The translations under genes were made by a program, and so were the position numbers. Positions 33,709-42,358 of a DNA stretch of 64,000 nt are shown piece by piece. How positions within the stretch are numbered: position 1 is the stretch's first letter; each line of letters begins with the position of its first letter. A model generated the notes under the pieces. That model worked only from the letters and a program-made list of their open reading frames with translations, made no database searches and had not been told where the DNA came from. Origin of the DNA: Pseudomonas baetica (GTDB lineage: Bacteria > Pseudomonadota > Gammaproteobacteria > Pseudomonadales > Pseudomonadaceae); assembly GCF_019733355.1 (NCBI RefSeq), contig NZ_JAIHLQ010000019.1, forward strand, positions 62,001 through 126,000, written 5' to 3'.

Positions 33709-35973
33709 ATGACGGCGCCCCCCCTATACATCAATCGCCGCGTGCTCATCGTCGACGACACCCCGGCGATTCATGGCGATTTCGCCAAGATTCTCTGCCC
33801 TGCCACCCCCGAGGACGACGGCCTCGGCGAGACCGAGAGTCTATTGTTCGGCACCCCGACTGCAACACAGGCACAGCACTTCGAACTTGACTCGGCATTT
33901 CAGGGCCGGGAAGCACTCGATAAACTCGAAGCTGCGCTGGCCGATGAGCGCCCCTATGCCATGGCCTTCATTGACATGCGCATGCCACCGGGATGGGACG
34001 GGCTGGAAACCATCGAACGGCTGTGGCAAGTCGATCCCAAGTTGCAGGTCGCGCTGTGCACAGCCTATTCCGACTATTCGTGGGAAGACATCGACCGGCG
34101 TCTGGCGCTGAACGACCGTTTGCTGATTCTGAAAAAGCCCTTCGACGCAATCGAGATCCGCCAGATGGCCAGCGCCCTTACGGTCAAATGGCAAATGACC
34201 GAAGACGCCGCACTGAAGCTCAATGAGCTGGAGCAAGCGGTTCAGGAACGCACCCGGGAATTGTCCGACGCCAATATCATCGTGCAGAACAGCCCGACCA
34301 TCCTTTATCGGCTGCGCGGCGACCCCTCGTTTGCACTGATGTACATCTCCCACAACATCACTCGCTATGGTCATGTCGCCGCGGATCTGGTGCGCTCGTC
34401 GAACTGGGCTCAGGAGCTGATTCACCCGGACGACCAAGCGAACGTCGATACGGCCATGGCCAGGGTGCTGGATCGGCATGCGTCGGGCGCTTCGATCGAA
34501 TTTCGCCTGCGCACCGGCCAGGGCACTTGGCGCTGGGTGGAAAACCGCTATATACCGGTGCGCGATCATGACGGGCGGCTGCAGGAAGTCGAAGGCATCA
34601 TTCTGGACATCACCGAACGTCGTCTGGTCGAGGAGAAACTGGCGTTAATGGCCCGTTCCGACAGCCTGACGGGGCTGGCCAACCGCGCCACATTGATCGA
34701 GCGCCTGCACCAGGCGTTTGCGGCCGCGCGTCGTGACGCCATGCCGTTCGCGGTGTTTTACCTCGACCTGGATCACTTCAAGCGAATCAATGACACCCTG
34801 GGGCACCCGGTCGGCGACCTGCTGTTGCAGGAAGTCGCCCAACGCATCAAGGCGCGCGTGCGAGAAAACGATGTGGTGGCGCGCCTGGGCGGCGACGAGT
34901 TCGCGATCCTGCAACTGGACGTCAGCGACCCGACCCAATCGGCCGCGCTGGCGACCCATATCCGCGACGCACTGATGGCGCCCTACACCCTGGCCGGTAA
35001 TGCGCTGCATATTTCGGTCAGTATCGGCATCAGCAGTTACAGCGCGACCAGCCTCGACGCTGACAGCCTGCTGGGACAGGCCGACATGGCGCTGTACCGC
35101 GCCAAGGAAATGGGGCGCAACCAGTATCACTTCCACTCGGAGGAGATCTCTCGGGAAGTCGCCGAACGCATGACCATCGTCAGCGAGTTGATGACCGCGC
35201 TCGAGGGCGATGAGCTGAGACTGCATTACGCGCCGGAAATGGATCTGCACAACGACAGGATTCTAGGCATGGAGGCGCAAATCCTCTGGCAGCATCCGCG
35301 GCGCGGTCTGCTGCCGGCATCCGCCTTCGTACCGGCGGCGGAAAGAACCGGCGCGATCATTCCTCTGGGGCGTTGGGTGCTGGATCGCGCCTGCCACCAG
35401 ATGCAGATCTGGCGCGACGAAGGCGTGGCACCGCCGATGATGGCAATCAAGCTCTCTCTGGCGCAACTCAAGAGCGGTCCCGAACTGATCTACGACGTTC
35501 TGCGCACCACCGCACGCTGGCAGCTTGCGCCCTGGGATTTGCGCTTCGATGTCACCGAGGCGACGCTGGCCCAGACCAAGTGGACCCACAACGATGTATT
35601 GCCACGCCTGCGTGAACTGGGCGTGACCATCGCCATCGATGATTTCGGCACCGAATATTCATCGTTCGATTACCTGAAAACCTACCGCGTCAATCACCTC
35701 AAGCTTGCTCAAAGCGTCATCGATAGCGCGACTCAAGATGCAGCCGGTGCCAGCGCACTGCGGGCGATCGTCAATTTCGCCCGGGATCTGGACATCGGCA
35801 TCATTGCCGAAGGCCACCAGACGCCGGGGCGGCATCCCGCGCCGTCCGCCGCAGCCGCCTTGCCCAGCGCACAGGGGCTCTATTTCAGTGAGGCGGTCAG
35901 CGCCGAGCAGGCAGGCCAACTGCTGAGGGACGGACTCAAGGTGGCCCTGTCCCCGGAGGAGGATGAGGAATGA
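33709..35973 (+). CDS. REC-PAS-GGDEF-EAL protein, diguanylate cyclase with degenerate EAL
   Basis: This protein has 754 residues. An N-terminal receiver (RRVLIVDDTPAIHGDF; Asp89 in FIDMRMPPGWDG) leads to a PAS/PAC domain at about 190-310. The GGDEF domain has an intact GGDEF at 394-398. In the EAL-like domain the motif is EAQ (522-524). The conserved Asn is lost (AIKLSLAQ), the catalytic base region reads AQS in place of DQS, and IAEGxET reads IAEGHQT. I infer c-di-GMP synthesis controlled by phosphorylation, with the EAL part as a sensor or relic. Its ATGA overlaps the next gene, so the two are coupled. Confidence 0.92.
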   Translation: MTAPPLYINRRVLIVDDTPAIHGDFAKILCPATPEDDGLGETESLLFGTPTATQAQHFELDSAFQGREALDKLEAALADERPYAMAFIDMRMPPGWDGLETIERLWQVDPKLQVALCTAYSDYSWEDIDRRLALNDRLLILKKPFDAIEIRQMASALTVKWQMTEDAALKLNELEQAVQERTRELSDANIIVQNSPTILYRLRGDPSFALMYISHNITRYGHVAADLVRSSNWAQELIHPDDQANVDTAMARVLDRHASGASIEFRLRTGQGTWRWVENRYIPVRDHDGRLQEVEGIILDITERRLVEEKLALMARSDSLTGLANRATLIERLHQAFAAARRDAMPFAVFYLDLDHFKRINDTLGHPVGDLLLQEVAQRIKARVRENDVVARLGGDEFAILQLDVSDPTQSAALATHIRDALMAPYTLAGNALHISVSIGISSYSATSLDADSLLGQADMALYRAKEMGRNQYHFHSEEISREVAERMTIVSELMTALEGDELRLHYAPEMDLHNDRILGMEAQILWQHPRRGLLPASAFVPAAERTGAIIPLGRWVLDRACHQMQIWRDEGVAPPMMAIKLSLAQLKSGPELIYDVLRTTARWQLAPWDLRFDVTEATLAQTKWTHNDVLPRLRELGVTIAIDDFGTEYSSFDYLKTYRVNHLKLAQSVIDSATQDAAGASALRAIVNFARDLDIGIIAEGHQTPGRHPAPSAAAALPSAQGLYFSEAVSAEQAGQLLRDGLKVALSPEEDEE

Positions 35974-37841
35974 AAACACCATTCCCGCAATCCAACCGGC
36001 GCATCCTGATCATCGATGACACACCGGCGATTCACGACGACTTCCGCAAGATCCTCGCCCCGAAGGCGCCAGAAGAGGCCGATTTGAATCACCTCGAACA
36101 GACGCTGTTCGGTACCCGTCAGTCGCCGCCCCTGAACTTCCAGCTAGACTCCGCCTACCAGGGCCAGGAAGCCTTGGCTTTGGTCCTGCGCGCGCTGGCC
36201 GATGGCAACCCTTATGCCCTTGCATTCATCGATATGCGCATGCCGCCGGGATGGGATGGTCTGGAAACCATCGAGCAACTGTGGCAGGCCGATCCGAACC
36301 TGCAAATTGCCTTGTGCACCGCGCATAGCGATTACAGCTGGGAGGCCATGGCCGAGCGGCTAGAGTTCGGCGACCAGTTACTGATTCTCAAAAAACCGTT
36401 CGACAGCCTGGAAATCCGCCAGATGGCCAATGCCCTGACCTGGAAATGGCAACTGGCCCAGGACGCGGCACTGAAAATGCTCAGCCTTGAGCGAACCATC
36501 GAGGCGCGGGTTCACGAGTTGTTGAAGGTGTCGCGCCTGCTGCAATACGACACCCTCACCGGTTTGCCCAACAGCACCTTGCTCGGTGATCGCCTGAGCC
36601 AGGCCCTGGCCGTCTGCCGGCGCCATGACAAGCAACTGGTGGTGATGTTCCTCGGACTGGACCGGTTCAAGCGCATCAATAATGCGTTGGGCCATCCGGC
36701 GGGCGACGAAATGCTCAAACGCGTCGGACAGCAACTGTTGCTGTGTATACGCGGATCAGACTCGGTCTTTCGCTACGGTTCCGACGAATTCGTGGTGATC
36801 CTCACCGACATCAGCCATCCACAGCAGACCCACGGCATCGCCGAAAAAGTACTCGCGGCCATTCGCCTGCCGCAGACGATTGCCGGCCATGACGTCAGCG
36901 TCACCGCCAGCCTGGGCATCAGCGTCTATCCCGAAGACGGACTGGATGCCATCGAGTTGATCAAGAAGGCCGAAACCGCGATGCGTAACGTCAAGGAAAA
37001 CGGCCCCAACGACATCGGTTTTTTCATCGACGCGATGAACCAGCGCGCACGCGAACAGCAAAGCATCGAATCGGGCATTCGTCGGGCGTTGAAACGGCAA
37101 GAGTTCGTCCTGCACTACCAACCGAAAATCGACCTGCGCAGCGCCAGAGTGGTCGGTGCCGAGGCGCTGGTGCGCTGGCAGAAACCGGGGCATGGCTGGG
37201 TCTATCCCTGCGACTTCATTCCGGTGGCCGAGGACAGCGGACTGATCGTGCCACTGACCCAATGGGTGCTGGCCGAGGCCTGTCGTCAGACTCGGGCGTG
37301 GCAAGTGGCGGGACTGCCGCCGATCCGCATGTCGGTGAACATCTCGCCCATCGATATTCGCCAGCGCGACTTCGTCGAAGGCGTCGAGCAAGTGCTCAAG
37401 CAGACCGGGCTGGACGCCGACTGGCTGGAGCTGGAAATCACTGAAGGTGTACTGATGCAAAACGTCGAAGCGACGATGACCGCACTCAATCGCCTGCAGG
37501 CACTGGGTACACGACTGTCCATCGACGACTTCGGCACCGGTTATTCAAGCCTGAGCTACCTGCGCCGGTTTCCCATTGATGTGCTGAAGATCGATCAATC
37601 GTTCATTCGCGGTCTGAGCAACGACAGCAATGATGCCGCCCTCGTCAGCGCCATCATCAGCCTGGGAAAAAGTCTGGGATTGAACGTCATCGCCGAAGGC
37701 ATCGAAACCGCAGAACAACTGGCCTTTCTCAAGGCCCACCACTGCGAAGAAGGCCAAGGCTACTACTTCAGCAAAGCCCTGCCCGCCGACGCTTTTGCGC
37801 ACTTGCTGGCCGCCACGTCCCCACCGCCCTGGACAGTTTGA
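35970..37841 (+). CDS. REC-GGDEF-EAL protein, c-di-GMP phosphodiesterase
   Basis: This protein has 623 residues. The receiver is closely related to that of the preceding gene (RRILIIDDTPAIHDDF; FIDMRMPPGWDG). No PAS domain is present. The GGDEF motif reads GSDEF at 270-274, preceded by RY instead of RL, so cyclase activity is doubtful. The EAL domain is complete: EALVRW at 398, VNISP, ELEITEG, DDFGTGYSS, KIDQSF and IAEGIET. It is most likely a phosphodiesterase, the functional counterpart of the upstream cyclase. It starts inside the upstream stop and is followed after 45 bp by the peroxidase gene. Confidence 0.93.
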   Translation: MKTPFPQSNRRILIIDDTPAIHDDFRKILAPKAPEEADLNHLEQTLFGTRQSPPLNFQLDSAYQGQEALALVLRALADGNPYALAFIDMRMPPGWDGLETIEQLWQADPNLQIALCTAHSDYSWEAMAERLEFGDQLLILKKPFDSLEIRQMANALTWKWQLAQDAALKMLSLERTIEARVHELLKVSRLLQYDTLTGLPNSTLLGDRLSQALAVCRRHDKQLVVMFLGLDRFKRINNALGHPAGDEMLKRVGQQLLLCIRGSDSVFRYGSDEFVVILTDISHPQQTHGIAEKVLAAIRLPQTIAGHDVSVTASLGISVYPEDGLDAIELIKKAETAMRNVKENGPNDIGFFIDAMNQRAREQQSIESGIRRALKRQEFVLHYQPKIDLRSARVVGAEALVRWQKPGHGWVYPCDFIPVAEDSGLIVPLTQWVLAEACRQTRAWQVAGLPPIRMSVNISPIDIRQRDFVEGVEQVLKQTGLDADWLELEITEGVLMQNVEATMTALNRLQALGTRLSIDDFGTGYSSLSYLRRFPIDVLKIDQSFIRGLSNDSNDAALVSAIISLGKSLGLNVIAEGIETAEQLAFLKAHHCEEGQGYYFSKALPADAFAHLLAATSPPPWTV

Positions 37842-37886
37842 TCCACGCCCCGAAACCGGCCACGAGAGTCAAGGAGACGATTGCCG

Positions 37887-38840
37887 ATGAGCCTTTACCC
37901 CCCTGCCATGGCGTTGCTGCTTTGTGGACTCTGTATCGGTGCCCACGCCGAGCCGCTGGACGAACCGCTCATCCCCCTGCCCGCAGCGCCGTTGCAGGAT
38001 GCCCGGCGCGTTGAACTTGGTCGCCGGTTATTCCACGAGCCACGGTTATCGATCAACAACAGCCTGTCCTGCACCAGTTGCCACCAATTGGACAAGAACG
38101 GTGCCGACAATCGTGCCTTGTCACTGGGTTTCGACGGCAAACCGGTGGCCGTCAACACACCGACGGTGTTCAACGCCAGCCTGAACTTCCGCCAGTTCTG
38201 GGACGGCCGCGTCGAGACGCTCGAGGAACAAAGCGACGTAGTCATTACCAGCCCCCATGAAATGGGCAACGACTGGAGCACCGTCGTCGAACGCATCGCC
38301 AACGACGCCGACTACCGCCGGGACTTCGCCGCGACCTTCCCGGGCGGCGTGACCAAGGCCAATATCCAGCAAGCGCTGTCCACCTATGAACGCACCTTGC
38401 TAACCCGCAATTCCCGCTTCGATCAATACCTGCTGGGCAACACGGACATCCTGACTCTGGAGGAGAAGTACGGCTACCAGCGCTTCAAGGAATACGGCTG
38501 CATTGCCTGCCACCAAGGGGTGAACATCGGCGGCAACATGTTCCAGAAATTCGGTGTGTTCGGCGACTACATTGCCGATCGCGGCAACCCGACAGTGGCC
38601 GACCAGGGACGTTTCAATGTCACTGGCGACGAAGCGGATCGTGCCGTGTTCAAAGTGCCGAGCCTGCGCAATGTCGCAATGACCGCGCCGTACTTTCACG
38701 ACGGCTCGGCGCCCACCCTCGAACGGGCGGTGGACGTGATGTTCCAGTACCAACTGGGGCGCATGCCGAGCGACGAAGACAAGACCCTGATCATCCTGTT
38801 TCTCAAGACCCTGACCGGCCAATGGGAGGGCAAGCCATGA
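37887..38840 (+). CDS. Di-heme cytochrome c peroxidase (MauG/CcpA family)
   Basis: This is a periplasmic enzyme of 317 residues reducing hydrogen peroxide with electrons from small cytochromes, or a MauG-like maturase. A signal peptide spans about 1-20 (MSLYPPAMALLLCGLCIGAH, then A). Two heme-c motifs, CTSCH and CIACH, are separated by about 150 residues. NFRQFWDGR and APYFHDGS are family landmarks. I chose ATG 37887, 10 nt after AAGGAG; a TTG at 37881 is in frame. Its stop overlaps the ATG of a histidine kinase gene, an uncommon partner. Confidence 0.9.
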   Translation: MSLYPPAMALLLCGLCIGAHAEPLDEPLIPLPAAPLQDARRVELGRRLFHEPRLSINNSLSCTSCHQLDKNGADNRALSLGFDGKPVAVNTPTVFNASLNFRQFWDGRVETLEEQSDVVITSPHEMGNDWSTVVERIANDADYRRDFAATFPGGVTKANIQQALSTYERTLLTRNSRFDQYLLGNTDILTLEEKYGYQRFKEYGCIACHQGVNIGGNMFQKFGVFGDYIADRGNPTVADQGRFNVTGDEADRAVFKVPSLRNVAMTAPYFHDGSAPTLERAVDVMFQYQLGRMPSDEDKTLIILFLKTLTGQWEGKP

Positions 38841-40651
38841 AGAACATCTCACGCCACACCAGCCTGCTGTTGCTCACACTGGTTGCGGTGGTGCTGGCCT
38901 CGATCCTGCTGTTTCTTTATTTCAAGTCAAGCTCCGAACAAACCATGACGTACACCGAGTCAAGGGACCTGGTCCGGCAGATCAAACAGCAGAACGCTCT
39001 GTGGGAAAACGAGATTCTCAAAGCCAGGGTGGCGATCTCGCACAACTACGACCCCCTGGTATCGCCAATGAACGAGATGACCCGGCTCTGGGAGCGCTTC
39101 GACTCCCTGGAGTCCGGGCATGGTCGCAACGACTCCGCACAATGGAACGACGCCCATGAGGGATTCCTGCACGCCATGCAGGAAAAAATCAGCCTGGTCG
39201 AACAGTTCAAGTCGCACAACGCCCTGTTGCGCAACTCTCTGGCCTTTTTGCCAACCGCCGAAGACGACATCCAGGCGCAACTGGCCAATCTGCCTGATTT
39301 CGACAAGTTGCAGTTGCAGAACATCACCACCGATACCTACGACCTGCTACTCAGTGCCCTGGAGTTCGCCCAAGTCACCTCCGCCGACAAAGCTGCCGAC
39401 ATCGAGTTAGGGTTGAACAAACTGGCAGTGAATGCACAACGCCTGCCCGCGGAGTTTCAAAGCCCGATCAGGATCATGAGCAATCACATCGCCCTGATTG
39501 CGCGCGAGCAACCACGGGTCAATCAGTTGCTCGAAAACATCGAAGCCATTCCAGTGGCCGAACGTCTGGACAACATCACCACCATGCTTGACCTGGATCA
39601 GCAACGGGTCGAAGTCATCGAAAGGAAATACCACTTCTACCTGCTGCTGTTTTCCGTGCTGTTGATGATGTCGCTGATATGGCTGGCCGTTCGCCTGATC
39701 CGCAGTTTCGCCGAAATCAATCGGGTCAATAGCGCCTTGCAGACGGCCAACGATGCGCTCGAGCACCGGGTCGAGGAGCGCACCCGCGAGCTCAAGAACG
39801 CCCAGAGCGAATTGCTCGACGCCGCGCGCCAGGCCGGTATGGCGGAGATCGCGACCAACGTGCTGCACAACGTCGGCAATGTGCTCAACAGTGTGAACAT
39901 CTCTAGCGATCTGATCGCGCGAAAGCTGCGCGCCAGCAAGTCACTGGGATTGGGCAAGGCCATGCAATTGATCAACGAACATCCGCACGACCTCGGTTAT
40001 TTCCTCAGCGAGGACGCCAAGGGCAAATTGCTGCCCGGTTACCTCAATCAACTGGTCGGCGCGATCTCTCAGGAACAGCAGGAAATGGTCGACGAATTGA
40101 ACCAGATGAACAAAAGCGTCGACCACATCAAGGACATCGTCGCCACCCAGCAGTCCTATGCCGGGGCCAACAGCATGACCGAGCCGCTGTTCATCAACGA
40201 ACTGCTCGAAGACGCCCTGCGCATGAACGCCGGAGCCCTGACCCGGCATCACGTCACGGTGGTCAAGGAATACGCCGAAGTGCCGCAAGTGATGGGCGAC
40301 AAACATCGCTTGCTACTGATCCTGATCAACCTCATCAGCAATGCCAAATACGCGATGTCGGACCTCAGCAACCGCCCACGCACCATGACCCTGGGGGTCA
40401 GAATCGCGGATGAAAACTTCCTCGAAATCAGCGTCCGGGACGATGGCGAGGGCATAGAGCCGCAGAACATGACGCGCATCTTTGCCCATGGTTTCACCAC
40501 CCGCAAGGAAGGCCACGGGTTCGGCCTGCACAGCTGCGCCCTGGCGGCCATCGAGATGAACGGCCATCTCACCGCCCACAGCGACGGGCCGGGCAAGGGT
40601 GCGTTATTCACCCTGCAGATCCCCCTGATCAACGTAACGGAGAACGCATGA
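38837..40651 (+). CDS. Membrane sensor histidine kinase
   Basis: This protein has 604 residues. A transmembrane helix lies near 9-29 and a second near 262-285. The periplasmic region between them, about 230 residues, is helical and unassigned. A coiled coil follows, then an atypical phospho-acceptor region VLHNVGNVLNSVNIS with His344 (HNxGN rather than HExxN/HELNxP). The ATPase domain has LINLISNAKYAM, RDDGEGIEP and HGFTTRKEGHGFGLHSC. It overlaps both neighbours by ATGA. I infer that it senses periplasmic redox or peroxide status with the adjacent peroxidase and feeds the linked receiver proteins. Confidence 0.9.
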   Translation: MKNISRHTSLLLLTLVAVVLASILLFLYFKSSSEQTMTYTESRDLVRQIKQQNALWENEILKARVAISHNYDPLVSPMNEMTRLWERFDSLESGHGRNDSAQWNDAHEGFLHAMQEKISLVEQFKSHNALLRNSLAFLPTAEDDIQAQLANLPDFDKLQLQNITTDTYDLLLSALEFAQVTSADKAADIELGLNKLAVNAQRLPAEFQSPIRIMSNHIALIAREQPRVNQLLENIEAIPVAERLDNITTMLDLDQQRVEVIERKYHFYLLLFSVLLMMSLIWLAVRLIRSFAEINRVNSALQTANDALEHRVEERTRELKNAQSELLDAARQAGMAEIATNVLHNVGNVLNSVNISSDLIARKLRASKSLGLGKAMQLINEHPHDLGYFLSEDAKGKLLPGYLNQLVGAISQEQQEMVDELNQMNKSVDHIKDIVATQQSYAGANSMTEPLFINELLEDALRMNAGALTRHHVTVVKEYAEVPQVMGDKHRLLLILINLISNAKYAMSDLSNRPRTMTLGVRIADENFLEISVRDDGEGIEPQNMTRIFAHGFTTRKEGHGFGLHSCALAAIEMNGHLTAHSDGPGKGALFTLQIPLINVTENA

Positions 40652-42048
40652 GTGAGCTTTCGAATCGCCGCATTCTACTGATCGACGACATGCCTTCGAT
40701 TCATGAAGACTTTCGCAAGATCCTCGCTCCGGCGGCACAGTCGGTGGAACTGGACGAAATGGAGGCCGCACTGTTCGGCACCCCGGCCCGAACCGAGCGT
40801 CCTCGGTTCGAGCTGGATTCGGCCTATGGCGGCGAGGAAGGTCTGGGCAAACTGGTTCAGGCCATGCAAGAGCAGCGCCCCTACGCGCTGGCTTTCGTCG
40901 ATATGCGCATGCCCGATGGCTGGGACGGTGCGAAAACCATCGAACACCTGTGGAAAGAGGATCCGCAGTTGCAGGTGGTGGTGTGTACCGCGTACTCGGA
41001 TTACTCCTGGGACGAACTGCTGGAACGCCTGCACGCTCATGATCGATTGCTGATCCTGAAAAAACCGTTCGACAACATCGAAGTGCAACAGATGGCCAAC
41101 ACCCTGCTCACCAAATGGCAGATGACTGAACGGGCCTCCCTGCATATGCACAATCTGGAACATCTGGTGGATCAGCGCACCGCCCAGTTCAAGCAGGCCA
41201 GCGAAGAACTGCAGAGAGAAGTCGACGAACGCAAGCAATTGGAAGGACAACTGGTGCAATCGGAAAAACTCGCTTCACTGGGGCAACTGGCGGCGGGCGT
41301 GGCCCATGAAATCAATAACCCGATCGGCTTCATCACCTCCAACCTCGGCACACTGGACGGCTACTTCAAACAATTGCTGACCATGCTCGACGCCTACCAG
41401 ACGCTCGGGCACGCCACGGACAGCGAATCGGCGGCACGGCTGGAGCAATTGCGCAAAGACGTCGAACTGGATTTTCTGCTCGAGGACATTCCCGTGCTGA
41501 TCCGCGAATCCAAGGACGGTATCGGCCGGGTCGGGCAGATCGTCAAGGACCTGAAAGATTTCTCCCGGGTCGACTCCAACCAGCAATGGCAGTGGGCCAA
41601 TCTGCAACAAGGCATCGAGTCGACCCTGAACATCGTCGCCAGCGAACTCAAATACAAGGCCGACGTGATCAAGGAGTATCAGCCGTTGCCAGACATCGAG
41701 TGCCTGCCGTCGCAAATCAATCAGGTCATCATGAACCTGGTGGTCAACGCGGCTCAGGCCATGGGGCAGGAACGCGGCATCATCACCCTGCGCACCGGGC
41801 AGCAGGCCGACATCGCCTGGGTTGAAGTGGCCGATACCGGATCAGGTATCGCACCGGACACCCTGCAAAAAATCTTCGACCCCTTCTTCACCACCAAACC
41901 GGTCGGCCAGGGGACTGGTCTCGGTTTATCCCTGTCCTACGGCATTGTGAAAAAGCATGGCGGAGACATTTCGGTGCGCAGCGAGTTGGGCGTAGGTACA
42001 ACCTTTCGCATCGAACTGCCGATGCGCCAGACCCCGTCTGCCGCCTGA
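40648..42048 (+). CDS. REC-histidine kinase (hybrid, receiver first)
   Basis: This protein has 466 residues and no transmembrane segment. The N-terminal receiver (RRILLIDDMPSIHEDFRKIL; Asp85 in FVDMRMPDGWDG) belongs to the same lineage as the two GGDEF-EAL proteins upstream. A coiled coil leads to a HisKA domain with His220 in GVAHEINNPIGF, then a HATPase with NLVVNAAQAMG, VADTGSGIAP and FFTTKPVGQGTGLGLSLS. It is the fifth gene in a same-strand run from 33709. It may be the phosphorylation hub between the membrane kinase and the c-di-GMP enzymes. Confidence 0.92.
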   Translation: MSELSNRRILLIDDMPSIHEDFRKILAPAAQSVELDEMEAALFGTPARTERPRFELDSAYGGEEGLGKLVQAMQEQRPYALAFVDMRMPDGWDGAKTIEHLWKEDPQLQVVVCTAYSDYSWDELLERLHAHDRLLILKKPFDNIEVQQMANTLLTKWQMTERASLHMHNLEHLVDQRTAQFKQASEELQREVDERKQLEGQLVQSEKLASLGQLAAGVAHEINNPIGFITSNLGTLDGYFKQLLTMLDAYQTLGHATDSESAARLEQLRKDVELDFLLEDIPVLIRESKDGIGRVGQIVKDLKDFSRVDSNQQWQWANLQQGIESTLNIVASELKYKADVIKEYQPLPDIECLPSQINQVIMNLVVNAAQAMGQERGIITLRTGQQADIAWVEVADTGSGIAPDTLQKIFDPFFTTKPVGQGTGLGLSLSYGIVKKHGGDISVRSELGVGTTFRIELPMRQTPSAA

Positions 42049-42062
42049 TCCCTGCGGGAAAG

Positions 42063-42275
42063 GGCCTAGGCGTGACACTTTCGATTGACACCATCACCTG
42101 CCACCGCGCCGTCGGGCGTTTGATGCTCAGCGGTTGCTCCAGCAAAGAATTCGCCCGTAAGCTGGAAATCGCCGTATAAACCGTGAAAGCCCATAAGAAA
42201 CACCGGTACAGCAAACCGGGGATCACCTCCCGGGCCGAGCTGTTTTCGATTGCTCTTCAGGCGCAGAACGCCTGA
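42063..42275 (+). pseudogene. LuxR-type HTH remnant with premature stop
   Basis: Translation in one frame gives LMLSGCSSKEFARKLEIAV, a stop (TAA at 42177), then TVKAHKKHRYSKPGITSRA and ELFSIALQAQNA to a TGA at 42273. This is the DNA-binding helix-turn-helix of a LuxR/FixJ-family regulator, with the stop replacing the residue before TVKAH. No start codon or N-terminal domain is present. It is a decayed 3' end of a regulator gene, lying right after the REC-kinase gene, and was probably part of the signalling island. Confidence 0.85.
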
Positions 42276-42281
42276 TTGCAG

Positions 42282-42310
42282 CGCTTTCACGAGCAAGCCC
42301 GCAGCCACAG
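42282..42310. repeat. Single degenerate REP
   Basis: GCTTTCACGAGCAAGCCCGC differs from the REP core by one base and has no inverted partner. Together with the LuxR remnant it accounts for the 310-bp gap between 42048 and 42359. Confidence 0.65.
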
Positions 42311-42358
42311 AGAATCTGCGGCGGGCCACATCCATTGAGTCCGAACCAAGGAACCCGT

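Noticed and set aside
42123..42275. Programmed readthrough of the TAA in the LuxR remnant
   Set aside because: No N-terminal domain, start codon or ribosome-binding site precedes it, so decay is simpler.
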